64,000 nucleotides of DNA, taken from positions 1 through 64,000 of the forward strand of contig NZ_AP022849.1 of assembly GCF_011764485.1 (NCBI RefSeq), given 5' to 3'. Shown here one piece after another: positions 50,401-58,544 of this stretch; the stretch's first letter is position 1; the number at the start of each line of letters is the position of its first letter. The notes beneath the pieces are model-generated. The model was not told the origin of the DNA, ran no database searches, and saw nothing but the letters and a program-made list of their open reading frames with translations. Origin of the DNA: Bosea sp. ANAM02. GTDB lineage: Bacteria > Pseudomonadota > Alphaproteobacteria > Rhizobiales > Beijerinckiaceae. A program made the position numbers and the translations under genes.

Positions 50401-51471
50401 ATGACCAGTTTTCGGAACCTCGAAGAAGCCTTCATCCGGTTTCAGTTCGGGGGCAAAGACCGCCTCAGGATTTATCGCAAGCTCGCCCGGCTGCAGCGCA
50501 ACCGCGTCACGATGACGGAATCGCTGAAGACGATGTGGCGGCACGAGAGCAATGAGGGCAAGAAGCCGAAGAGGCCGGCGGCCATTGCGCTCGACGCCTG
50601 GCGGCGTCGTGTCGAGAACGGCAAATCCATTGGCGACGCCATGGAAGGCTGGGTGCCCGAGAGCGACCGGACCATCATCCGTGCGGGTGAAAAGGCCGGC
50701 TCGCTTCCCGAGGCGCTCGACGACGCGATCTTCATCCACATCGGGCAGAAGCGCATTCGCACCGCGCTGATCATCGGCATCTCGTATCCCTTCGTGATCT
50801 TCTGCGCGCTAATCACGCTGCTGGTGATCGTCGGGACCAACGTCATTCCGTCGTTCAGCACGATCGTGCCGCGGGAGCGCTGGACCGGATCTGGCGCGAT
50901 GCTGGCCTATATCGCCGACTTCGTTGAGGTCGGCCTGATCCCCTCCCTGGTGGGCCTTGTGGTGCTGACCTTCGTGATCCTGTGGTCCATGCCGCGGTGG
51001 ACGGGCCGTGCGCGCGTCTACGCCGACCGCTTCCCGCCTTACGCGCTCTATCGCCTGGTGCGCGGCTCCGGCTTCCTGCTGTCCTTCGCCACCATGGTGA
51101 AGTCCGGCATCAAGACGACTGAGGCGTTGAGGATCATGATCCGAGGCACCTCCCCATGGATGAAGGAAAGGCTCACCAAGGCCCTCGCGATCATGAACGA
51201 CGGCACCAATATCGGTGATGCGCTCTATCGCAGCCGAATGGAGTTCCCCGATCGAGAAGTCGTTCTGGATCTGCGGACCTATGCCTCGCTCGACAAGTTC
51301 GATGAGGCTCTGACGACGATCGGTCGTGAGAACCTTGAGGAGACGGTCACGCGCATCGAGCGGAGCTCCGCCGTGATGCGAAACGTCTGCATTGGCCTGC
51401 TCGCGGCTGCCTTCGGCATGATCGTCGGCGGAATCTTCTCCCTGCAGTCCCAGATCACGTCGACGTTCTGA
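50401..51471 (+). CDS. pilR: PilR, inner-membrane platform protein (GspF family)
   Basis: 356 residues with three strong membrane segments (about 118-144, 172-196 and 325-350) and the GspF cytoplasmic domains (NGKSIGDAMEGWVP, IRAGEKAGSLPEALD; then the second domain at about 220-320). It is the base on which PilQ drives pilin polymerisation. Its TGA overlaps the ATG of the next gene (TGATG). Confidence 0.92.
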   Translation: MTSFRNLEEAFIRFQFGGKDRLRIYRKLARLQRNRVTMTESLKTMWRHESNEGKKPKRPAAIALDAWRRRVENGKSIGDAMEGWVPESDRTIIRAGEKAGSLPEALDDAIFIHIGQKRIRTALIIGISYPFVIFCALITLLVIVGTNVIPSFSTIVPRERWTGSGAMLAYIADFVEVGLIPSLVGLVVLTFVILWSMPRWTGRARVYADRFPPYALYRLVRGSGFLLSFATMVKSGIKTTEALRIMIRGTSPWMKERLTKALAIMNDGTNIGDALYRSRMEFPDREVVLDLRTYASLDKFDEALTTIGRENLEETVTRIERSSAVMRNVCIGLLAAAFGMIVGGIFSLQSQITSTF

Positions 51472-52481
51472 TGACAGCGATCGTCAACTCCCCCGACCGC
51501 CCCGATCGCCTGTGTGACCTCGACTTCACCGACATCTACATGTCGGAGGCGGGTGAGGTTTACATGCGCGGCATGACGGATGTGTCGGAGCCGCTCTATA
51601 TGGTTCCGAAGAACGCTGTCGCGGATCTCGACGACGTCCATCGTCGCGTCTGCGCCATGGGGCAGCGCGAGAACGAGTTCGTTCTCGACCACGACAATGT
51701 CCGGTACCGCATCACCAAGATCCAGATCGAGCATGGCGCGAGCTATCACATCCGCCGCTCCATGTTTCCGATCCCGCGGCTCAAGCCGCTCGGGCTTCCG
51801 ATCGAGGTGGTGCGTGCGCTCGCTCCGATCGGCAATCCCGGGATCGGCGGCCGTCCGCGCGGCTTCGGTCTGATCCTGATCGCCGGCACGACGGGACAGG
51901 GCAAAACCACGACGGCGTCGTCGCTGCTGCAGGAGTACCTGATCAACTACGGCGAGATCGCGATCACCATCGAGGACCCGCCAGAACTGATGCTGGAGGG
52001 CAAGCACGGCCAGTTCGGTGTCTGCTATCAGGTCAAGGTCAAGGACGGCGATTTCGCTCCGCTCGTGCGCCAGGCTCTGCGCCAGCAGCCGCGCTACATC
52101 ATGCTCGGCGAGGTACGCGATCCTTCAAGCGCGCAGGAGGTGCTGAACGCCGCGCTCTCTGGTCACGTCGTCCTGGCCACGATCCATGGCGGGTCGATCG
52201 AGGAAGCGCTGCTGCGCATGATCAACTACGTCGCGTCGCGCGTCGATTTGAACATGGCGCGCGACATGCTGGCCGACGGGGTCGCGGCCGTTCTGCATCA
52301 GGAAATGCGCAAGATCAGGGCCTCGGACGGCCGGGTTCAGCGGCGACTGCTCGTCCAGTCCCTGTTCTTCGGGAAGGAGCGTGGCCTGCGCCAGAAGATT
52401 CGCACCGGCGATATCGGCATGCTCGGGACCGATATCGAGGCGCAGCGCAACCGCATGGCGAAGGGAGAGCTGCCGATCTGA
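51471..52481 (+). CDS. PilT/DotB (TraJ)-type secretion ATPase
   Basis: 336 residues. ATPase core with Walker A AGTTGQGKTTT (138-148), IEDPPELML, Walker B YIMLGEVRD and His box SGHVVLATIHGG. It lacks the C4 zinc site of PilQ, so it belongs to the PilT/DotB branch. Position in the pilus operon suggests a retraction-type motor, but this plasmid also needs a DotB/TraJ for the Dot/Icm channel and none is seen nearby, so this gene may serve that role. The sequence alone does not decide. Confidence 0.82.
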   Translation: MTAIVNSPDRPDRLCDLDFTDIYMSEAGEVYMRGMTDVSEPLYMVPKNAVADLDDVHRRVCAMGQRENEFVLDHDNVRYRITKIQIEHGASYHIRRSMFPIPRLKPLGLPIEVVRALAPIGNPGIGGRPRGFGLILIAGTTGQGKTTTASSLLQEYLINYGEIAITIEDPPELMLEGKHGQFGVCYQVKVKDGDFAPLVRQALRQQPRYIMLGEVRDPSSAQEVLNAALSGHVVLATIHGGSIEEALLRMINYVASRVDLNMARDMLADGVAAVLHQEMRKIRASDGRVQRRLLVQSLFFGKERGLRQKIRTGDIGMLGTDIEAQRNRMAKGELPI

Positions 52482-52496
52482 TCGGCAGGAACGCCC

Positions 52497-53081
52497 ATGA
52501 TCCTGTTCATCGTTCTTCTCTTCCTGCTCTTCATCGCGGCCTTCTACGGGACGACCCGCGAGGACCAGGCGCTTATGCGCCTCGATGAGGGGCAGGCGAT
52601 GGCACGTCAGCTCGTCATCCAGCACGCCGCAGCCGTCCAGCGCTGCAGCACGAGCGGCCCGTGTGTGGTCGGCTGGATCGACACCACTGATACGCTGCCG
52701 ACGACCTTTCGTGGCAACCCGCCATTTGTTGCGCGCATCGGTGAGCCGCTGCCTCGTCTGCGTTCCTATTACACGGGCGATTTCATCGTTACAGCCTATG
52801 CCGACATCAACAGCGATCCTCAGCTGGCGCGATACACATATGGGCACATTCAGGGGCAGATTTTCACGGCCCTGAAGCCAATTTACCGCTGTGGGATCGG
52901 CCGTTGGGATGCTGCCGGCAGCGCCGTCGTCGTGCGTGGCTATGCGCAGACCGGCACGGGCGCTCCGGCGACGCCAGGCATCGGCAGCATCGTCGTTCCT
53001 GTGCCCGGCTTTCCTGGCGTGAATGATGGTACGCCGACGTTGGTTTCAAAGACGCAGGGCGGAGTGAGCTGCGGATTCTAG
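52497..53081 (+). CDS. pilM: PilM-like pilus protein
   Basis: 194 residues with an N-terminal membrane anchor (MILFIVLLFLLFIAAFYG), a helix, and a periplasmic domain with GWIDTTDTLPTTFRGNPPF and two Cys pairs. This layout matches PilM of R64/PFGI-1-type pili, whose exact role is unknown; here it is longer at the C-terminus. Confidence 0.7.
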   Translation: MILFIVLLFLLFIAAFYGTTREDQALMRLDEGQAMARQLVIQHAAAVQRCSTSGPCVVGWIDTTDTLPTTFRGNPPFVARIGEPLPRLRSYYTGDFIVTAYADINSDPQLARYTYGHIQGQIFTALKPIYRCGIGRWDAAGSAVVVRGYAQTGTGAPATPGIGSIVVPVPGFPGVNDGTPTLVSKTQGGVSCGF

Positions 53082-53157
53082 TCCGCGGCCATTGAATCCA
53101 TCGCATTTATCCTGGATCATCAGGTCAATCCTTCGATCGATCCGCAGTGAGGTCGTC

Positions 53158-54579
53158 ATGATCAAGATTCCGGGGACCACCAAGGCCCGCCGGCGCCGCG
53201 GTCTAACCCTGCTCGAAGTTTCGGCCGCGCTGGGCATCCTTGTGCTCGTCATTGGCGGCTTGGCGCAGCTCGTCGCTCAGACGGGTGAGAGCGTGCGCGC
53301 CCGTGGGGCGGCGGAGCGCCTGCGCGAGATCACGAAGGCGTCGCAGCAATATATCGATGCATACGCGCCTCAGCTCCTGCAGCATCCGACCATCATGGCC
53401 GACCAGCCGCTCGTGATCCCGATCGGGCGAACGAACGGTGCATCGCTGCCGCCCAACGGTCCCACCGCGACGCTGCCGAGCGTGCAGGGCGCCGGCATGC
53501 TGTACCGGGACTTCATCGACAACAACCCGTATGGGCATTCGCACGCTCTCGTTGTCCGCAAAATCGACCCGGTTCTGCCGAACCAGAAGGCGCGCATCGA
53601 GGGCATGATCGTCAGCCAGGGTGGCGCTGCCATCCCTGACCGCTCGATCGGCACCGTCGCGACGCTCGCCGGCGCCCAGGGCGGCTTCATCATGCAGGTC
53701 CCGGTCGCAGGGTTCACGACCAACGATATTGTCGGCACTCGCGGCGGCTGGCGCGCCCAGGCATCCAACTGGACCGCCGGCTCGGTTTCTCCGCAGCCTG
53801 GCCATGTGATGTCGGTTGTCGGTGTCAACGATTCGACGCTGAACAGCCCGTATTTGGCACGTATCGATGTCGGCGATCCCGAGCAGAACACCATGCGAGT
53901 CGCCTTGGCGATGGGCGGAAACGCCATCACCAATGCCCCTGCCCTTTGCGCTGGCGGAGCAACCGCTGCCGGCTGTGTCGGCACGACTGGCACCGTCGAG
54001 CTCGGCCCCAACATCCATGTGAATGGCGAGGTCGCGGCCGGTGGCAACATCACTGCTGTCGGAACGGGCAACTTCGGGAACGGTGTCTACGCGCCGATCT
54101 ATTACGATCGAACCAACAACACCTACTACATGCAGCCGGCCGGCCTCACCAACCTGAACACCCTCCGGACCCAGAGCTTCTCGCTCGATACGCGGGTGAG
54201 CGGGACCTACAACAAGTCGGCGGTCTTCGGCGGGAACGGCACCAACAATCAGTACCGGCTCGGTGACCTCCTGCCGCGCTACGTGCTTCAGGAAGGCTAC
54301 GCAGCCAGCAGCGGTGCTCCCAATGTCTACAAGCCGCTCTGCGGTGCCGGCGGCGAAGCCAAGATCATCCTGCACCCGCGCGCGGATTCCTGGGCCTTCC
54401 AGGCGAACCTGAACATCACGGTGACGGATGACGGCGTCTCGACCTCGCCAGCCACCACCATCGTGCGGCGCCAGTACATGGCTTCCGACCTCGGGACCTA
54501 CTGGCGCGTAAACCTGACTGGCACGGACCACGCCGAGGCGTGGGAGGCGATGGCCATGACCTATTGCTATTACCCGTGA
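53158..54579 (+). CDS. pilV: PilV, minor pilin/tip adhesin
   Basis: 473 residues. A type IV prepilin leader (KARRRRG followed by LTLLEVSAALGILVLVIGG, Glu at +5) is visible from ATG 53158, which has GAGG 5 bases upstream. A long middle resembles shufflon-type PilV, including TNNTYYMQPAGLTNLNTL, and the C-terminus would be the receptor-binding tip. No inverted alternative C-terminal segments follow, so there is no shufflon here. PilV decides recipient choice in R64. Confidence 0.85.
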   Translation: MIKIPGTTKARRRRGLTLLEVSAALGILVLVIGGLAQLVAQTGESVRARGAAERLREITKASQQYIDAYAPQLLQHPTIMADQPLVIPIGRTNGASLPPNGPTATLPSVQGAGMLYRDFIDNNPYGHSHALVVRKIDPVLPNQKARIEGMIVSQGGAAIPDRSIGTVATLAGAQGGFIMQVPVAGFTTNDIVGTRGGWRAQASNWTAGSVSPQPGHVMSVVGVNDSTLNSPYLARIDVGDPEQNTMRVALAMGGNAITNAPALCAGGATAAGCVGTTGTVELGPNIHVNGEVAAGGNITAVGTGNFGNGVYAPIYYDRTNNTYYMQPAGLTNLNTLRTQSFSLDTRVSGTYNKSAVFGGNGTNNQYRLGDLLPRYVLQEGYAASSGAPNVYKPLCGAGGEAKIILHPRADSWAFQANLNITVTDDGVSTSPATTIVRRQYMASDLGTYWRVNLTGTDHAEAWEAMAMTYCYYP

Positions 54580-54653
54580 CCGCGAAATCCAGAATGCATC
54601 AAGGTAGAATAGACCGACGAGTCCTTTCCGACGCAGGTCGAGCAGGGAATGCC

Positions 54654-55139
54654 ATGAAGAAGCTGTCACTCACGATCGCGACCTTCGCCGCGCTGGCGAT
54701 GCTGACGATGGCAGGGCCGTCGCAGTCTGCTCCGAGCCCCGATCTTCCTGTCGCTTCGGCTGCCGCGGCCCGGACGGTGGAGCAGGCTTCCCAATGGCTG
54801 GATCATCTCGGCCAGCGCGGCGCGGAGAAGACGTCGTCCGAGACACGGATCCAACTCGCTCAGACCTATGACCACACCTGGACACCGGGCAACGGCTACG
54901 CGCCGTACAATCCAGGCGTGATCATCAATGACGGGCGTTCGAAGGGTTGGTGGCAGTATCAGTACTACGCCATCCAGACCGGAGGCACGAACGGCTTCAT
55001 CATCGTCTACTATAACCTGGTCTGTGTCGGCCCAGGGCGCTGCGGGGCGACCTCAGCAGCGTCCAGTTGCTGGATCACGGGCTACGGGAATGGGCCTTGC
55101 GCGGAAGGTCCGAACGCCTCGATCCCGCGGAACCTCTAA
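54654..55139 (+). CDS. Small exported protein at the end of the pilus operon
   Basis: 161 residues with a signal peptide (MKKLSLTIATFAALAMLTM, cut near SQSA). The mature part is Trp/Tyr/Gly-rich (GRSKGWWQYQYYAIQTGGTN) with four Cys toward the C-terminus (CVGPGRC, CWITGYGNGPC), which suggests an extracellular disulfide-bonded domain. Last gene before a terminator; possibly a pilus-associated surface protein. Not recognised. Confidence 0.7.
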   Translation: MKKLSLTIATFAALAMLTMAGPSQSAPSPDLPVASAAAARTVEQASQWLDHLGQRGAEKTSSETRIQLAQTYDHTWTPGNGYAPYNPGVIINDGRSKGWWQYQYYAIQTGGTNGFIIVYYNLVCVGPGRCGATSAASSCWITGYGNGPCAEGPNASIPRNL

Positions 55140-55158
55140 CACAGCGACCTCGAAAAAG

Positions 55159-55190
55159 ACGCCGGCCCCTAGGGGGCCGGCGTTTCTGTT
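55159..55190 (+). terminator. Terminator of the pilus operon
   Basis: Perfect 11-bp stem ACGCCGGCCCC / GGGGCCGGCGT (55159-55169 and 55173-55183), TAG loop, then TTCTGTTT. Confidence 0.9.
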
Positions 55191-55201
55191 TCCGCTTCTA
55201 A

Positions 55202-56629
55202 TCACAGGGTCGGGCGGGAACTCTGTGGTCCAAGAGCCTCTTCCGCGATGCGCAGGATTTGCTCGATCCGGAAATCGTGGGACTTGCACCCTGGCGTTAG
55301 CCGCACACTCTGCACAAGGGCTTCCAAACCGGTCTCCTCGTCGGTCAGGACAAGGTCGGTCGCTCCGTTGCCCTCTCGGCACTCGATCGGGCCCCGAAGC
55401 ACCCGAACCTCGTCGCGGTCGAGTTGACGGCGGATGATGTGCATCGGCTCAGCATAGCCTCCCCGATACTCGGCCGCGGGCACCATCGACCGGGCGACAG
55501 CCGCAAGCGCCTCGGTGAGGTCGCGTTCGGTCAGCGTGTCACGCCCTTTGGCCAAGGCGGCCGCAACAGCGCTGGAGCGCGAGTGCCCGTATAGCGAGGC
55601 GTCGACGACATAGACGTCCGTCAGGTCGCCGATCGAGATCTCGACGGGCAGGCTGCGATCATGCCGATCGATGGGGTGCTCCCGACGGCTCATCGGATCT
55701 GCAGAGGCGTAGATGAAGCCCTCATAAGCGATCTTGTCGACCTTGATGCGCGGGCGATCGCCAAGTCGCAGAAGACGGGTTCCGCCCCGGAGAGCATAAT
55801 CACCTTCCGGCCCCTTGGGATCGTCCAGAAGGTGATGAAGCCGATGATCCCTGACCCAGGCGTAAAGCTTCGGGAAGTCGGGCGGCGCCGGGGTTGCGGT
55901 GACGGGCAACAGGTTCGAAAGCCCAGCGTCGGGGCCTCCGAGCTCAGCGGAGGGGAGCTGGATGAGCTGGGCGATGATCCGGTCCACCACCGCTTCAACC
56001 CTGGCCACGATCTCGATGAGAGCCAGAGCCGTCGGTTCAGCGCCCTCCGGGTCGTATTCCCTCCCGAGATCATTGGTGTGAAGCAGGATCCCGCGATAGC
56101 GGGGGAGATGGCTTGCCTCGTACCGGAGATAGGTTTTTCGCGCGCCATTGAGCTTGGCGTTGGTCTTGAAGCCTTCGATGAAAGCCTTGGCATCAGCCTT
56201 CCAGTTGCGGCCGACATAGATCGCCGCGGTCGGGCCGCTATTGTCGGAATAGGTGACGAGCTCGATCCCAGGAGGGATCACGATCTCGCTGAGGCCGGCA
56301 GCGACCGCTTTGCCGTCGCGATCGGTGTCATGCATGCCGAAAGTGAAGGCGAAAGGCCCTTCAGGAAGATCGCCGCTGATCCGCTGAACCTGGCGATGGA
56401 GGTTCCGACCAGAGCCGCGGATCGCCAGTTCCACGTTGAAGCCGGGTGCGTCCCATCCGACACGGGCGAATTCCTGAACGAGCCGAGCGCCAGCATGGGC
56501 CAGCGGATGGCGCTTTCCTTCATTCGGCCAGACGAACTCCGGCTGCGCCAAGGGGAAGTCATCACGATCGATCGAAAGCGCCAAGGCCAGCCTCCTCTGT
56601 TGGAGGAACTGTGCGCCGGTTCGATGCAT
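55202..56629 (-). CDS. Hypothetical protein
   Basis: 475 residues, soluble. Contains DDFPLAQPEFVWPNEGKRHP, FTFGMHDTDRDGKAVA, IYVGRNWKADAKAFIEGF and a helical C-terminal third with SLYGHSRSSAVAAALAKGRD. No P-loop or metal motif is visible. 51 bases after the 192-residue gene on the same strand. The start is uncertain because there is no good ribosome-binding site. Function unknown. Confidence 0.7.
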   Translation of the reverse strand: MHRTGAQFLQQRRLALALSIDRDDFPLAQPEFVWPNEGKRHPLAHAGARLVQEFARVGWDAPGFNVELAIRGSGRNLHRQVQRISGDLPEGPFAFTFGMHDTDRDGKAVAAGLSEIVIPPGIELVTYSDNSGPTAAIYVGRNWKADAKAFIEGFKTNAKLNGARKTYLRYEASHLPRYRGILLHTNDLGREYDPEGAEPTALALIEIVARVEAVVDRIIAQLIQLPSAELGGPDAGLSNLLPVTATPAPPDFPKLYAWVRDHRLHHLLDDPKGPEGDYALRGGTRLLRLGDRPRIKVDKIAYEGFIYASADPMSRREHPIDRHDRSLPVEISIGDLTDVYVVDASLYGHSRSSAVAAALAKGRDTLTERDLTEALAAVARSMVPAAEYRGGYAEPMHIIRRQLDRDEVRVLRGPIECREGNGATDLVLTDEETGLEALVQSVRLTPGCKSHDFRIEQILRIAEEALGPQSSRPTL

Positions 56630-56680
56630 GTCGGAAGCGGCTGGGCCTGCTCCCCCACGGGAAATGCAGGCTGGAAAGCC

Positions 56681-57259
56681 TCAGGCGCTCGCCAGGGCCG
56701 CTTTGCCGAACAGCTCCTGGGTCAGGAGCCGCAGCTTCCGGCGGCCTTCGTAGACCGTCTCCAGGCCCCATGCCGGGTTCTCCGCGGCGACGCCACTTTC
56801 GACGAGGTGGCTCAGCCAGGGCTCGTGGAGGACTTTCAAGCTGACGGCACGGGTCTCGGTGATGTGGCCTTCCTCGCAGACGTATTCCGTCGCCTCGAAG
56901 GAATCTTCGAGATCGGGATCATCCACCAGGACCAACCAGTACTCCTTCCCGTCTTCCATCCGAAAGAAACGGACACGCCGGCGGCACTCTCCGTCGTTGC
57001 TCTCTACCCGGCACTCGATCTCGCAACCCGCCTTCGAGCGGCGGATCATCGAGATCTCGGGGTCGCAGATAGCCTTGTTGAGGGCGTGGCAGGCGAGCGC
57101 TGGATCGGAATAGGCAAGCTCGGGCTTCTTGGGGCGCTCGACGATACAGAGGCCGTTCTCCGCGTCCATGGACACGACAGCGATGAGATCTCCGTCCGGG
57201 CGGACCACCGAAAAGGGGTTCGCCTCCATGAGGTCAATGAACTCGCGCTGCGAAAACAT
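56681..57259 (-). CDS. Hypothetical protein
   Basis: 192 residues from ATG 57259, chosen for the GGAG 6 bases upstream over ATG 57283. Alpha-beta, acidic: EFIDLMEANPFSVVRPDGDL, then beta segments and a C-terminal helix RRKLRLLTQELFGKAALA. No known motif. Upstream lies an inverted repeat (57337-57367). Probably co-transcribed with the 475-residue gene. Confidence 0.7.
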   Translation of the reverse strand: MFSQREFIDLMEANPFSVVRPDGDLIAVVSMDAENGLCIVERPKKPELAYSDPALACHALNKAICDPEISMIRRSKAGCEIECRVESNDGECRRRVRFFRMEDGKEYWLVLVDDPDLEDSFEATEYVCEEGHITETRAVSLKVLHEPWLSHLVESGVAAENPAWGLETVYEGRRKLRLLTQELFGKAALASA

Positions 57260-57654
57260 GGGCAACTCCGTACTCAGGCCCACGAATCCATCGAAACGGC
57301 CGCCAGGGAAGACTGCCTTAACGACTTGTTAACAGATTTGACTCGTTAACCAGTTTTTGTCGAGTCAAGTTCTCTGCTTCCCTACCTGAGCAGAGTCGAC
57401 GATCGGTAAACTCGTCTCGATCGACATGTATCGGATTGGCTCCGGCTTGCCTCGTTCCACGATCCCGCACGCTTATGATTGCGACGGTCGCCTCGACCGG
57501 CCGTGAATAGCGCCTTTGCCTGGGCCTAGATACACCCGTCTGGTCGCCGTCGTCTTGTTTTGCTGGTCCGGCGCCGAGCTGTTGTGACTTTCCCCTCGCG
57601 CCTGTCTATTGGTGCCGTCGCACCGAATTCGCAGAGCTATCGCCGGGGATCACT
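57260..57654. other. Gene-free interval with an inverted repeat
   Basis: No gene seen. It contains an inverted repeat TTGACTCG (57337-57344) / CGAGTCAA (57360-57367) around 15 bases, with GTTAAC repeats at 57327-57349. Probably the divergent control region of the two neighbouring genes. Confidence 0.6.
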
Positions 57655-58170
57655 ATGGCAGTTGCCGCAAAAGCCTATCTCCTGGGTTCAATTTCGACCG
57701 CGGAGCTGCTCGCCGCCCTGTCTGATTTCGAGACGATCGACGCCAACAGCATCTCCGCCGCCGAGCGATGGGTTACCTTCGCTGACCAGGCCGGCGCCCA
57801 GCGCAAGCTGTTCGTGTCTCAGACCGATGAGCCGAGCCTCGTTCCCGGCGCCCTGACCTATGTCAGCATCGGGGTCACGGATCCCGGCCCGGCTTTGATC
57901 CAGCGACTGGCGGAATGCTTCGGCGGCTTCGTGAACCTGAATGACGGGCAGGGCGACGAGTGGACTGGCGTGCAGGCGAGCCGCGCTTTGGAGAGAGCAG
58001 AGCCCGAACAGATGTTGATCGTCGAGCTCGCGGCCGTGGTCGGACAGGAGGCGATCGAGAAGATCATCCCGGATCTCTTCGACCCGGAAAAGGTCGGGCG
58101 CCTCGAGGAGGCTTTCGCGCGCTATCGTGAGCGGCGCCAGGCATTGGAGCCTTCTTCCCCGTCGATCTAG
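57655..58170 (+). CDS. Hypothetical protein
   Basis: 171 residues, GGGGA 5 bases before the ATG. Starts MAVAAKAYLLGSISTAELLA; middle LTYVSIGVTDPGPALIQRLA; C-terminal helix (EAFARYRERRQALEP). Acidic and soluble. Its TAG overlaps the end of the convergent gene by 4 bases. Function unknown. Confidence 0.7.
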   Translation: MAVAAKAYLLGSISTAELLAALSDFETIDANSISAAERWVTFADQAGAQRKLFVSQTDEPSLVPGALTYVSIGVTDPGPALIQRLAECFGGFVNLNDGQGDEWTGVQASRALERAEPEQMLIVELAAVVGQEAIEKIIPDLFDPEKVGRLEEAFARYRERRQALEPSSPSI

Positions 58171-58484
58171 GAGTTGGGAGCGGTCGCTTCGGCGCGGTTG
58201 CCCCGGCGCCCGATCCTGCTGTCGACGAAGAGGATGAAAAGACCGCGGGGCGAAAGCAACGGAACGCCGTCTCGCCTCAGCACGTCCTCCATGAAGAGCC
58301 TGACCTGCGCTCCCGAGATTGGCTTCTGAGGGTCCAGGAAGCGTTCGCTCGCCTCTTCGATGATGCCGTTCCAGTGCCGCTTCGGGACGATACGCCGGCT
58401 GTTCAGGACGGCGTTCGATGCCTGCTCGCCGATCAGGCGGGCAAGCATTCCCTCGCGGCTTTCGACCGTGTCCTGCGTCGCCAT
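58167..58484 (-). CDS. Small hypothetical protein in the topoisomerase operon
   Basis: 105 residues, basic, helical, with LGSRIGRRGN-like ends (VDSRIGRRGNRAEA). Follows the 461-residue gene by 60 bases on the same strand. No known motif. Function unknown. Confidence 0.6.
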   Translation of the reverse strand: MATQDTVESREGMLARLIGEQASNAVLNSRRIVPKRHWNGIIEEASERFLDPQKPISGAQVRLFMEDVLRRDGVPLLSPRGLFILFVDSRIGRRGNRAEATAPNS

Positions 58485-58544
58485 ACCGCCAGCGTCCTAT
58501 CGTAGCCGAGCTTGTAGCCGTTCTGGCAGCGACCAGTTAACGGA

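Noticed and set aside
53158..54653. Shufflon at the pilV 3' end
   Set aside because: No inverted duplicate C-terminal segments and no adjacent Rci-type recombinase; the XerC/D-type gene is 30 kb away.
53203..54669. Minus-strand open frame of 488 codons
   Set aside because: Opposite pilV, which has a prepilin leader and family features.
55661..57349. Plus-strand open frame of 562 codons
   Set aside because: Opposite two minus-strand genes with better starts and protein-like composition.
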